Source: Lineus longissimus (Eukaryota > Nemertea > Pilidiophora > Heteronemertea > Lineidae). Taken from it: DNA of 64,000 bases. Position numbers and translations under genes: made by a program. The DNA lies in NCBI RefSeq assembly GCF_910592395.1, contig NC_088322.1:7189431-7253430 (forward strand). Direction: 5' to 3'. Within the stretch, counting starts at the first letter, position 1; each line of letters opens with the position of its first letter. Shown here one piece after another: positions 34,501 through 45,052 of this stretch. The notes beneath the pieces were generated by a model, which worked only from the letters and a program-made list of their open reading frames with translations, had not been told where the DNA came from and ran no database searches.

Positions 34501-37500
34501 CACTGGATATGAATGTGTTGCGCATGCCACAACGGGTTTTAATGCAGTCATTTCAAAAAGGCTTGTACGAACCATTTAACTGTGTAAAGTCACTTGTTTT
34601 AAGGTCCTCAATCCTTACTTGCTCCTTTTTAACATTCTAAAAAATAGAACAACAATAAAACGGTGAAAACAATTCCTACATATCCCTACATAGTTATACG
34701 GTGCTTTTTCAACACTCACAATTGGAAAAAATAGGTCTTTGCAGAAGCAGAAATCGTAAAGGGGGACTATAGGCAGGAGCTGAGTGAGGGGCCCATCTTC
34801 AGGTGACTAATATACACAGTAAGAGCCCAGGGTCATGTCAGATTCAGCACTAAATATATTCCTTGCACAGGCTTGAATCATTTCGACATACAGAGAGATT
34901 CGAGAGACCCCTATTGGCGACTTCATCTTGCCTGCCTAGCTGCTGCCTATATAGTCCCTTTAAAAAAGTCCAACAAACAATTTTAATTTCTGCGACCTGT
35001 GAATGAAATCGCAATGCGGTGGTCATCCCAGCGCAGGTCACAGAGACCTGCAAGTCAATATAAAACAAAACGTATCGATTACATTTTACCCACAGACGAG
35101 AAACCCTGTTGCCAGTACTACTCCTTGCTTTGACACATACCTGGCGATCGGCTGCCTGACCGCGGCCATTTTTGTTGTTCAATGGGAAAAGTATGGCGAG
35201 TAACTTGTCTCTCTTCTCTTTGTATTCAGAGTTTATTTCGATATGTTTGGTGTCGACGTGAGACATGAAATTGTTGGCAGTCCGGTAGGGGAGATTCAGC
35301 ACGCAGAATGGGCAGTTATAGGTCTTGCTGCCGTCAACTGAATAAGATACAATATATCACTACGTTAGCCTCATAGCATAATTGCCTGAGTCATATTTCA
35401 TATATCAACAGTTCTGTTAAGTTGTGCTTTGCCATAACTCCAGCCTTGTACATACGGGCCGCTATCCTCTTGCAAACAGGGCCTACAACACGGCTTCTCC
35501 ACACGCATGTATTGAGGGAGTCACTATGTATCGTATAAAATGCCCCAATATTGTCAGGATGTCAGGCCATTTGATTAAAGCTCAACTCCCCTAGGAATAT
35601 CACATGTCATCGCCGCAGGACGAGCACTTAAACTTTGCAGTCTCTGCCAGGCACGTAATCATTTACTCCTGGGTAGAGAGAAACAAGTAGGGTGCCTTGC
35701 TCAAGGGCATAAAGACAGAACAGTGGTGATCCTTCCGCGAGTCGTACCCAAGACCTCCTGAATATGAGCTCAATACTTTAACCACTGTGCGACAGTTATC
35801 CCCTCACGAGGTCAGCCTAGGCACAACCTGTAGACTGCACCATTATAAGAAACGTACCGTTTGCTGTGACGATTTCCTCCTCCACAATTTCTACCGTGGC
35901 CATGTCCTTCCTAATTTTCTTGGTCAGAGGCTGATGCTGAAAAGATAAATTTGCAAAAAATCTCAACGTCACAAGTGGATTTTGAAATTCGAAAAAATCT
36001 TAAGGAAACATGCCATTTTTTCCCTGGCATCTCTTATCCAGGAAGAGGGCTAGATTACATTTTTTTGTTCAATAACAGTAGACCCTCCCTACAAAAACAG
36101 TCTTCGGACTGACAAGTACTGCCCTTAACAGAGAGGTGTTTGGATTAGAGAGGTCAAATTGAATGGAAACAACCAATTTAGGACTAAAATAGATAGTGTC
36201 CTAAGTAGAGAGGGTGTCCTTATTAGAAAGGAGTCTGCCAAGGGAGGTTCTAGTGTATTTTTGTATATCATTTACCTTCTTTCCCCTATTGACTCTCTTA
36301 ATCCTACATGTAGTTCGCTTAGTGCTGCTAAGTTCATTTCCCCACCAGGCGTCGTCTTCTGATTCGTCGTCAGAACTACCGGTACTATCTTCGCTTGTTT
36401 GAGGGCGCTCTTGCTTGATAAGCCTATCACTCCTGATTGGTTTCATCACAGCCACAGGGTCCAGCACAGGCACAGAATCATTTTTCAGATCTGGACAACC
36501 AAGATCGCTATCTTCACTGCTCGAGTTCGTAGCTTGGAAATCAGAATCTTGGAAATAATCTTCCACTTTGAGGTCGCGTTTTGTATTATCTTCGATTTCC
36601 TCGATCTCGGAATCAGACTCGGGCAACGTCAGATCACTCATGCGAACATCTGCGTCATTGTCGTCCGACAGGTCATTGAAACCCCCCTCCTCTCTATTGA
36701 CTAGATATCTCGGTTTCTCAACAGCTTTGTCTTTCCGAAGTCTCTCTTCCTGAACAACTTCAGCATCAGATGTACACTCCTTTTGCCCAGGCTTTGACCC
36801 CCTCCCTCCCACACTTCTCTCATCCCCCACACCCTTGCCTGCTCTCCTGGTCTCCTCAACGGATTCACTCATACCCCCAGGAACCTTTGCACTGTTTGCG
36901 ACCTCCCTACGACTCCTCAAAGACTTTTGTCGGCTGTCTGCTTGACTAGATCCCATGTTATCTCCAGAATCACTATTGTTTGCCAATTGGGTTCTCTCCG
37001 CATCTTTCTTTTTTTTCAAATAAGCTTCACCCAACGCTTTTTGTAGTTTCTCCACAGAAGGTTTTATGTCCTTCACTGTAGTCTCCTGGGGCACCAAGAG
37101 TGTCCTATCAGAACTATTCTCAAATTGCGGCAAACATTCTAGCTTAACACCAATCTCCTGCGTTTTCAAAGATGGAAAGTCCTCCACCAGCATGTAATGG
37201 GTGCCATTAATTTCACTAACCATACCGGCCTGAAGTTGGGCCACAGCTTCAGGCATGGTCTCTGTTTTAATCATAATGTCTCCGGATTCATTTTTAATTG
37301 CTGGTATATAAGAGACATCAGCACCACTGGCACTAAGACTAATCCCTACTCCATCACAGATGCCTATTCCGTTCACAGTTGACACACTGCTGGTCTGAAA
37401 GACAAATGATTTGATTCAGACATTCAACAGACGGCAAAATAAGTCTCACGCCAACTGCATGCAGACGAGAATACAATCTTAATGTACCTAAAATTCACAC

Positions 37501-38802
37501 TCACCAATGCTGTGCTCTGATTTTGCTGTTAACATATTCCAATTAAAGAGTGAGTAAATTAGAGCTGCATTGCTCTTCATCACTGTAATCACAGTGAGCA
37601 TCAAAAAACGACCAAGAAACTTCTGAGCGGAGTTCAGGTCAGACTACCATGGGCCTATTTATGTTTTGGTGGCCCTTCTGGCCAAAGAGCCACGAGAGCA
37701 TTGGCACCCGTCCGTTGCAAATTCCTATTTCAAACTCTCAGTCCCAGCAAAGATATTGTTACTTAAGACAAAAATGCAAGCCTATGTATACGGGTGAGAT
37801 GACTTCTTCACAAAATTTCAAACTCTGTCTAAAATTGTGTGCCACTTTTCCAAGAAGTGCACCCCCAGGCTCGGGCAACCATTTGCCCCTGCTACCACTA
37901 CCTACCTCTGGCAAAATCACTGTTGGTTTCTGATCCACAGGTTCCGGCTTGACCATTGTCATGGACTCGACATCTGCTACACCTGAACAGCCTGGCTGGT
38001 CGTCCTGGTCACACCCCATTGGTCTGCCATTCGCAGTCTCAAGCAAATTGTTCAGTTCGGCTTCGAGCTTCGACCACACGTCACCGCCGCTACCAAGGAT
38101 CTGGGAAAAAGAAGTAACGTGCAAGAAGTGAATAAAGTTAAAGTGGTTGTTCATTTAGTACGTACTGGGGTCAACAATTTTCCGATTTTTAGCACCACCT
38201 ATATAGAGCATGCATGTACATGTATGTATGTGCTAAAGCCAAGTTATACCCACTCCTTACTGGGTGTATTGTTGGCCGATACTAGTGAAATGCTGTTGAG
38301 ACAGCTCCTCAGTTGAGGACGCACGAGACATAGACACTGGAGCTGCCAACCCTATGTGAAGGCTATCAAGAACTATTCCAAAACTCAAAAGAGTTCACTT
38401 TCTTCAGTTTTTTTGTTATCAAAATGTTATTGTTAGATCTTTTCAGTATTTTTAACATTGACCTTCAATTAATCAATACCCCAAATGGATCGTTGAAGAA
38501 AAATTTTGCCACATGAAATTCTGACAAATGTGGAAAAATTTCAGGACCTAACACTGAAAGAGTGAAAGAACTTGGGTTGGCAGCCCTGAAGAGGACAGAT
38601 GCTTTCAAATCTTTTCTTTTAATCCCCTACCTCTTGTTTTGCAACTCGGACTGTTTCTGGGTTGGGCTTGCCTGTCTCGACCTTGCTGTTCGCATCCTCC
38701 TCTATCATGGCGGTCATCGACACAATTTCCGTCCATATCTTCGACACTTCTTCTTCTTTCGTTTTTACGGACATTTCCGTTCCACCAACTTTACCGACTC
38801 AT
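31106..38802 (-). CDS. C2H2 zinc-finger protein with four modular atypical fingers and one canonical finger
   Basis: Twelve exons read in matched phases: 38631-38802 (ATG at 38774), 37906-38100, 36276-37394, 35858-35936, 35141-35337, 34573-34636, 33991-34280, 33640-33685, 32992-33212, 32720-32774, 32084-32402, 31106-31598. They total 3222 coding bases, ending in TGA. The 1073-residue protein has an acidic N-terminal half, four C-x2-C-x14-H-x4-H fingers and a C-terminal canonical finger (C-x2-C-x12-H-x3-H). It is probably a nuclear DNA- or chromatin-binding protein; that is inference from the fingers and several SUMO-type motifs. I do not recognise an ortholog. The start has a purine at -3, and an acceptor 28 bases upstream implies a 5' UTR intron. 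Confidence 0.85.
32084..32774 (-). CDS. Zinc-finger gene, module 4
   Basis: The linker exon 32720-32774 (55 bases) and the finger exon 32084-32402 form the last module. The finger begins MYRCKYC and ends MTHLGKKH (C-x2-C-x14-H-x4-H). The tail is highly charged (KERKKERKRKVDSDDDSDD), likely disordered and possibly a nuclear import signal. The exon leaves in phase 2, unlike the first three modules, because it joins the terminal exon. Confidence 0.87.
32860..32930 (-). mobile_element. Family A MITE, one end only
   Basis: The sequence ACGAATGGCGTAGGCCTTTAA with the preceding ATTTTCAAATTCAATTACAG matches one end of family A. The rest of the element is missing. It lies in an intron of the zinc-finger gene, so family A is present in both genes. 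Confidence 0.6.
32992..33685 (-). CDS. Zinc-finger gene, module 3
   Basis: The linker exon 33640-33685 (46 bases) and the finger exon 32992-33212 follow the same 0-1/1-0 phase plan. The finger begins FQCQFC and ends MSHIQAKH (C-x2-C-x14-H-x4-H). The remaining part of the exon is a charged helix-like stretch (KATMALVKKDLYDNPNLEMG). A TTAA-flanked MITE (33231-33453) lies in the intron between the two exons. Confidence 0.85.
33231..33453. mobile_element. Family C TTAA-flanked MITE, copy 1
   Basis: It starts TTAAAGGGGGACTTTAGGCA and ends GCCTTTATTGTCCCTTTAA, an imperfect inverted pair. A related copy lies at 34757-34973. Shared interior phrases are GACTAATATACACAGTAAG, GTCAGATTCAGCACTAAATA and GAGACCCCTATTGGC. 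Confidence 0.8.
33991..34636 (-). CDS. Zinc-finger gene, module 2
   Basis: The linker exon 34573-34636 (21 codons plus one base) is inferred from splice sites and from the need for phase 1 at the next exon. It is the least certain exon, because its acceptor is AT-rich. The finger exon 33991-34280 encodes QYTCKFC through MTHLHKMH (C-x2-C-x14-H-x4-H). A Pro/Ser/Lys-rich tail (SKSKHKKKEKGESSES) follows and ends at an unusual GTACAT donor. Confidence 0.75.
34757..34973. mobile_element. Family C TTAA-flanked MITE, copy 2
   Basis: This copy matches 33231-33453 along most of its length. It ends TGCCTATATAGTCCCTTTAA. The left TTAA has mutated to GTAA. Both copies lie in introns of the zinc-finger gene in the same orientation. 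Confidence 0.8.
35141..35936 (-). CDS. Zinc-finger gene, module 1 (linker exon plus finger exon)
   Basis: The small exon 35858-35936 (phase 0 in, phase 1 out) encodes a charged linker. Exon 35141-35337 (phase 1 in, 0 out) encodes finger 1. The finger begins KTYNCPFC and ends MSHVDTKH, giving C-x2-C-x14-H-x4-H. The same two-exon, 0-1 then 1-0 pattern repeats three more times downstream. Confidence 0.88.
35575..35805 (-). mobile_element. tRNA-derived SINE
   Basis: Read on the - strand, GCACAGTGGTTAAAGTATTG resembles a pol III A box region and TCTTGGGTACGACTC a degenerate B box. The remainder includes CCCTTGAGCAAGGCACCC, a phrase common in invertebrate SINE bodies (from memory). It lies in the intron before exon 35141-35337. 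Confidence 0.5.
36073..36257. mobile_element. Family B TA-flanked MITE, copy 2
   Basis: The ends CAGTAGACCCTCCCTACA and GGGAGGTTCTAGTG are inverted as in 9481-9660. The interior phrases GAGAGGTCAAATTGAATGGA and GAGAGGGTGTCC are shared. It ends 19 bases from the donor of the zinc-finger gene's third exon. Confidence 0.75.
36276..38802 (-). CDS. Zinc-finger gene, exons 1-3: acidic N-terminal half
   Basis: Exons 38631-38802, 37906-38100 and 36276-37394 (all phase 0) encode residues 1-486. The sequence is rich in Ser, Asp and Glu, with acidic runs (ESDSEIEEIED, GSSDDESEDDAWW) and no finger. Psi-K-x-E SUMO consensus sites recur: MVKPEP, MIKTE, GVKLE, LKVED and LIKQE. Basic clusters (RGKK, TCRIKRVNRGKK) near the end of the third exon could act as nuclear import signals. 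A family B MITE ends 19 bases from the third exon's donor. Confidence 0.85.
38342..38585. mobile_element. Short TIR element upstream of exon 38631
   Basis: GCTGCCAACCC at 38342 and GGGTTGGCAGC at 38575 are an exact 11-base inverted pair about 240 bases apart. The DNA between is AT-rich and non-coding. It lies in the first intron of the zinc-finger coding region. Confidence 0.45.
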
Positions 38803-39154
38803 CTGAAATAATTGCTCAAATCTTATTGCAGTGCCAGCGTGATACATTCAAAACAGTTGAGGAAGAACACTGAAATGAAAAAAATGGGTAACAAGTTGTG
38901 AACTTACTAGGACTAGGAGTAGGATAGCCAAGAATGAAAGATATAGATAGGCTAGGCCTAATTAAATAGACCTTTTCAGGGGTAGTGAAAGTATAGTAGT
39001 CCTTCGAGAGTGAAGGGGGATAGGCCTTGTCAACTCGCTCCTCATGATGATATGATGTTGATGTCTTTGAATATGATGATAAAAATAACAAAATGAATTG
39101 CAATGACCATCATCCTGTGCATTTGCACGTCCATGCAGTGGCCATGACGCACAT

Positions 39155-39360
39155 TGATATTCGTCCCAAAATTTTGATCACATAAAATGCTCAATGCTCA
39201 AAGTGCATTGATATTCGTCACAAAATTTTGATCACATAAAATGCTCAATGCTCAAAGTGCATTGATATTCGTCCCCAAATTTTGATCACATTATGCTCAA
39301 TGCTCAAAGCGCATTGATTTTCGTCCCAAAATTTTGATCACATAAAATGCTCAATGCAGA
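39155..39360. repeat. 61-bp minisatellite upstream of the zinc-finger gene
   Basis: About three and a half copies contain ATTCGTCCCAAAATTTTGAT and CACATAAAATGCTCAATGCT. The array lies about 350-560 bases upstream of the first identified exon of the - strand zinc-finger gene, so it is in or near its promoter region. Confidence 0.85.
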
Positions 39361-39674
39361 CATATTTCAACGCTAATTCAAAAATCACTGGCAGTGATTT
39401 TCTAAATATTACATACTTATTCCGTTCTGTACATTACAAAAGTTGGATCAAGGGTGATAAGTGAGTTATTGGTAATTATTTACCCTAAATGATAACAGAA
39501 TTACCGATGGTAGTTTTTGGGTAGTCGCAGGTAAATTCTCTTGCCAGATTCCTCTAGTACCGGAAAAACAACAACTTGTCGCCGCAAACGTGTCTCTGTA
39601 CCGGGGGCGCGTTTATATTGTGATTGGCAGGTGCGACTTGATTCCAGAAATGGAAAATTTCGCGCCAAGTATTT

Positions 39675-41270
39675 CAGGCTTAGTTGGAGGTGAGCACTAC
39701 TTGATTAAAGCACTACTTGAAAGAATCAACCCAGAGAAAGCCAGTGGACCAGATCAACTGCCCAACCGAGTGTTAAAAGAAGTAGCAACCGAGATTGCAC
39801 CAATGCTGACAACGATCTTTCGCACTTCCGCCAAGACAGGAGTCCTCCCAGATGACTGGAAAAAGGCCCATGTCACACCTGTGTTTAAGAAAGGGGACCG
39901 TCATGCAGCGTCGAATTACAGACCAGTCTCACTCACATGCGTGTGTAGTAAGCTTATGGAACATGTTATCAGCAGACACATAAGGGAACACCTAGACACC
40001 CACAATGTGCTGTCACCGGTACAGCACGGGTTCAGGAGATCACATTCATGTGAAACGCAGCTTTTGGCCACAACACACGACCTTTTAGGCTTTAAGGACA
40101 AAAAGACTCAAGTCGACATAGCGGTGCTGGACTTCAGTAAGGCCTTTGACACTGTCCCCCACAAGCACTTGTTGAAGAAACTCAGCCACTATGGAGTAGA
40201 CGGCACAATCCTTAAATGGATTGAGGAGTTCCTTATGGGTAGAACGCAGAAGGTAGTGGTAGAGGGAGAGAAATCCGACATAGCAACGGTGGATTCTGGG
40301 GTTCCCCAAGGGTCAGTTTTGGGACCTTTACTCTTTTTGCTACATATAAACGATCTACCAGATGTGGTACTATCAATAATTCGACTCCTCGCGGACGATT
40401 GTCTCCTATACAGGCCAATCAGGACTATAGAAGACCAACACGCTATGCAGCATGACCTGGCTGAACTAGAGAAGTGGGCCACCAAGTGGGGGATGTCGTT
40501 TAATGCTAGTAAATGCTACATCATCCGAACAAACCCTTCCAAGCGCTCCAGTCTACAATACCTATACGAACTGAATGGTCATGTTCTGCAAGAAGTCGGC
40601 TCCTCCCCATACCTAGCTAGGCCTCACCCTCTCGAGCTCTCTTACATGGGACGACCACATCAGTAAAACCTGTGCAAAAGCCAGCAGCACCCTTGGGTTT
40701 GTCAAAAGGACACTTAAATTCGCACCAAAAGAACTTAAGGCAATTGCATACCAGACACTAGTAAGATCACGACTGGAATACGGCAGCATCATATGGGACC
40801 CGCACAAGGCAAAACTCATAAAAGATCTAGAAAGAATCCAGCGACGAGCAGCCAGGTTTGTATGCAGTGACTACAGCAGGCACAGCAGTGTAAATGATAT
40901 GATCACAAATCTTGGCTGGGATACCCTCGAAAAGCGCAGGAGAGAAAATCGAATTAAAATGCTGCATAAAATCGTAAACGACGAAACTGGTCTTAACAAG
41001 GAAGACTACATAACACCAGGACCCCAAAGAACTAGAGCAAAAAACGCTAACCAACTTTTTGTGATCCGTACCGCAACGGAAGACTTCAAAAACTCCTTTT
41101 TTCCACGAACCGTGGTTGACTGGAACAAAGTGAGCCAAGCCGAGATCGATACCACCTGTATCTCGGCTAGCCAGCGCCACCAGTAATATCTACCTACCCC
41201 TGTGCCATCAATACGCGAAACGCGGTCAGGCACAGTACCATTCAAGAAGATTCAAGAAGAAGATTCAAGG
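39675..41270 (+). pseudogene. CR1-like non-LTR retrotransposon, 5'-truncated, frameshifted
   Basis: The reverse transcriptase reads KASGPDQLPNRVL, GVLPDDWKKAHVTPVFKKGD, NYRPVSLTCVCSKLMEHVIS and AVLDFSKAFDTVPH. Further on come SGVPQGSVLGPLLFLLHIND and a catalytic LADDCLLYRP. The usual F/Y before ADD is L here, but both Asp residues remain. Near 40617 the frame shifts by one (YLA then RPHPLE instead of YLG). The C-terminal part resumes in frame 3 as TLGFVKRTLKFAPKELKAIA to the stop at 41186. No endonuclease domain precedes it. The 3' end carries short AAGATTCAAG repeats (41243-41268), as LINE tails do. The copy is dead. Confidence 0.88.
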
Positions 41271-41993
41271 TGGTAGTGGTATTGGTTGTGGTGGGGGGGG
41301 GGGGGGGGGGGTGCAGGGGAACTGGCTCACAATTTGACTTACTTCCATTCAGTTTAATCATTGATTCCATAACGAGGCCGTATTTAACTTTTTGATCCGG
41401 GAGAGGGGGGAGCAGTAGGTCCTCTGCCTCTGGCTGGGGTGGGGGACAGAACACTACGGATATGAGCCCATCTGTATCAAAACACATCATATTTCGGAGA
41501 CTTCTGGGGGGAGAGGGGCGGGGCTCTGTATAGAAGAAATTATAGAGAATAGAGCCAACCTCGCGTTTACGATACTGTGTCAACTCGGCCAAGCGTCATT
41601 TTCACTTTCCATGCAGATTGTCATCTCTGCCTTCGAGAATATAAGGCACTTGACTATTATGTCTGCTTTGGAGAATACAATATAGGGCCTACTTGAATAC
41701 TTTACTTTCGGCTGTCTATGGTCCCTTCCGGATATTCATGGTAGAGTTTATGCCTTGCCTCCAGGAATAACTACACAAAGAAAGATTCTATTCAATAAAA
41801 TTGACTAATAGGCTGTGTTGCAATCTGTTTGCACTGGTACTCACGATGAAGGCCTGAGTTCACACAGCCCCACATTGTCAATTTCATTGTGGACCATTCA
41901 AGAATTACCGCCGTAAAATGGCATGGTTTATACAGGGTGTACCAGAAAAAAAGCATCTTGCTATCATTCGACAAAAACACTGTGGGCCGATTT

Positions 41994-42462
41994 CACAAAT
42001 GGTGTTTAAGACTTAGACGCGTGTAACTTCGTATATCAATCAATCAATCATTTTAGATTTAGGGTGCCTATATCCACTGCCAGTGATCAGAGACACCGTA
42101 GCTCCAATTCGGTACGGTACATTTCACAACATTTTCGTGCTCTTGAAGGCAGGGACACTATCGATGGCGCGAAGTTTTTGTGGTAAGTTGTTCCACACTC
42201 GTGGTGCAGCACACTGAAAGGCCCCTTTCTCTCAGCAACAACTCCCCTGATGAACGCAGAGATCTGGATGACACACACCTAGTGAGGAGCTCCACAAGGT
42301 ATCCTGGCGCAAGACCATGCAAACATTTGAAAGTCAGTAGGAGGATTTTAAATTCTATCCGTCTCGCGACTGGCAACCGGTGAAGTTCACGCAGAATGCA
42401 CGGTGGAAGTGCATTTAAAGTGAAGTCACACGCGTCTAAGTCTACTTTGATGAAATCGGCCC
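41994..42462 (-). mobile_element. Nested insertion: inverted-repeat element carrying a LINE 3' fragment
   Basis: The arms at 41994-42040 (GGGCCGATTTCACAAATGGT) and 42421-42462 (GATGAAATCGGCCC at its end) are inverted repeats sharing GACTTAGACGCGTGTAACTTC-like sequence. Between them the - strand encodes VARRIEFKILLLTFKCLHG and LAPGYLVELL, the conserved C-terminal block of CR1/L2-type LINE ORF2, next to an AATC repeat tail. The LINE piece appears to have landed inside a foldback element that had inserted into the Tigger transposon. Confidence 0.7.
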
Positions 42463-42731
42463 TGGAAGTTTATGTGGTTTGTACGACGGAATTTTTCGGC
42501 CGTTCCTGTATATGAATATTCGGTGCAGTATCTGCGGATATTGGTCTGAGCTGATTGGTGAAATTAACACACTGAAGTGTGATTCACAACTTTTGTGGCA
42601 TGCGATATAAAATGACGACACGGCACTTTGTCATGAAGTTGTCAATTTCTCTCTGGTCGAGTCTTCGTGGCCATTCTAGGCCTATAAAAATGAGGTCGAT
42701 GGCCATTTCCATCTCAGTTTGTCCGTCAAAT

Positions 42732-44084
42732 ATGGATCAGCAAGAACCCCTACGAAAACGGCGAAGGAGCTACTCGGTTCGTGAGAAAATTGCTTATCTG
42801 CGGGATCTAGAGGCAGCTCTCCTCAATGGCACAGTCGACAGCATGAGCGAGTTTGCGCATCACTACAAGATCCCAGTGTCGACCCTGAAGAAGTGGGACC
42901 TTCAAGACCTGGAGCGAAAGGCAGGTGAAGGTCGCGGCGACGACAGAACCTCTAAAGAGCGACAAGTTGGTCTTTGGCCCGAGGTAGAGGACGACTTGTA
43001 TCAATAGTTACAGCAGCAACGGGAGATGAGGCTACCAGTCGCAGTCCAAGACATTCAAGAACGAGCCCTGACCATTTTTGAAGACTGGTGGAATGCGTTT
43101 CCACACGAGCTGAGACAAGACGTTATCCAGGCCAGACCGACACTCCACCAATTCAACGCATCCGCTGGCTGGGTAGAGGGATTCATGACAAGAAAGAAGA
43201 TAGCCCTCCGAAAGGCGAATAAAAACACCACCACTCTCCCAGCTGATGCCGCCCATCAGGTCCAGGTATTTCGCGACAATGTGATGCAAACTATCCAGCA
43301 TTTGGAGATTGCCATGAGGTTGCTGCTAAACATGGACCAGACGTTCGCACTATTTGAGTATCGACCAATGTATACTGTCAATGACAAGGGAGCGAAGTCA
43401 GTGGATGTACGTACATCGAGATCAAACACAAAACTGGGCTGCACCGTTAGTCTAACCATCAGTGCGACGGGATGGAAGGCACCGGCACACGTCACCTTTC
43501 CAAGAAGAGGGTTCGTACGACAGCTCGATCACCTGCAGGAGGATGACGCCTTGCCAGCAAATATCATTGTGACGTCCTCTGCTACCGGTTGGATGAGATG
43601 GGAGACAGCCCGTCATTGGTCAGACCAAGTATTGGAGCCATACGTCACCCCAGAGAACGATGAGCGATTCCTTCTAATAGTAGATAGATATCGTGTGCAC
43701 CGCACAGAGGAATTCGGCCAGCGAATTACGGAACTGGGAGGGATACTCGATTTTATTCCAGCCGGCTGCACATCCTTGGCCCAACCCCTCGATCTGACTG
43801 TTATGAAGTCGTTCAAAAGCAACATGAAAAAGAAGTGGAAGGCCTGGAAACAAGAAAACACGGACGATGCAGGACGCTGTGAACGCATTGGGTTACGTAA
43901 CGTGGTCAACATCATCAGTCAAGCCTGGGAATCTGTACCTGTACAAGTGGTAGAAAACGGATTTGAAACGGCTTTCAGAGCAGCAGCGGTAGACGCAGGA
44001 CCAATTCAAGAGCTGGACGATGAGGAGGACGAACCAGGACTCGAATTCTTAAACATCCAGGGGGATGAAATAGAAATAGAATAA
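42732..44084 (+). pseudogene. Tigger/pogo transposase with one premature stop
   Basis: The ATG at 42732 opens a 451-codon frame interrupted only by TAG at 43005-43007, after 91 residues. Residues 1-91 hold a Psq-type helix-turn-helix (REKIAYLRDLEAAL to VSTLKKW). After the stop, in the same frame, come a CENP-B-type helix-turn-helix (RPTLHQFNASAGWVEGFMTR) and the DDE_1 catalytic domain. The catalytic Asp candidates are NMDQT, IVDRYRVH and QPLDLTVMK, the last within the hallmark PAGCTSLAQPLD. Apart from the stop the gene is intact, which suggests recent activity. Read-through, or translation of a shortened protein from a later ATG, cannot be excluded. Confidence 0.85.
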
Positions 44085-45052
44085 ATAGTATTTTACTTGG
44101 TGGTAAAAAATCTGGGATGATCTTTTGAACTACCCTGTATAACGCTCTTTCATTTCAACGAAATCAGTCTGTAGGCCTATCGCTCATCAAACCGATCAGT
44201 TTCAAAATGATCACAGTCGGTGACTCGGATCACTGCTCTCAGTTGTACCATTCGGACAATCGGTTAAACAACTTCATTATTCCCCACCTTTCAGAGAACC
44301 AGCCAGTCGTATTGAAAGGCCTTCAACTTGGCCAGTGCATACGTAATGAATTGGTATTTAATGAAGGGACCATAGACAGCCGAAAGTAAAGTATTGTACA
44401 AGTAGGTCCAGTACAGTATTGTACAGTATTGTTCGAGAATGTTGTACATTGTATACTGTATACATGTTGTAGTGGCAAGCTCCCTGTCAATAGTGCTGGT
44501 AAAGACCCTTCACTGTACAGGTGGCATGATTGCCTCGCTCTCTACATACATTACGAATATCATAGTGGAAATACAGAGGGAGCACCAGAGTCGTCAAAAT
44601 AAGTTATTTGAAAGACTCTGGCAGCACTCCCTCGGGCGACAGAACGAGGCTGGTCCACTTCGTCAGGAGTGCAGCCACCCAAAGTCTGGTCATCAAATTT
44701 CAATATCATGTTACTCTCAAATTCTTCTCTATGATTAGGCTATGAACTTTAGATAATTTTGGGATTCCACAAAAGCTCTTGGAAGACTTTGCAATCTTGT
44801 CTATCCTATGTAAATATCTATCGAAATCCATGCACACGGCCGCCACTGCTGTCCAAGAAGGTCCGCTTCCCAATTCATTGCTTTTTTCACCTATAAGACA
44901 ACGAGGCAGTCTTTGATTCTTATACCCAGATGGCATCAATGAATATAGTGCCATCGGATTTAAAAAAGTTCTATGCGATGGTCCCACAGATCAGATGCAG
45001 GTTCATTCATCAAATTTCACGCAACAGATCATGATGGACACCCATAAGGTTC

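Larger units (their letters stand above)
41941..44139 (+). mobile_element. Tigger/pogo DNA transposon, nearly full length
   Basis: The ends TATACAGGGT (41939-41948) and ACCCTGTATA (44132-44141) are inverted and flanked by TA, the target of the pogo/Tc1-mariner superfamily. The element contains one transposase gene on the + strand (42732-44084) and a nested insertion near its left end (41994-42462). It is about 2.2 kb. The short TIRs have diverged beyond the first ten bases. Confidence 0.85.
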
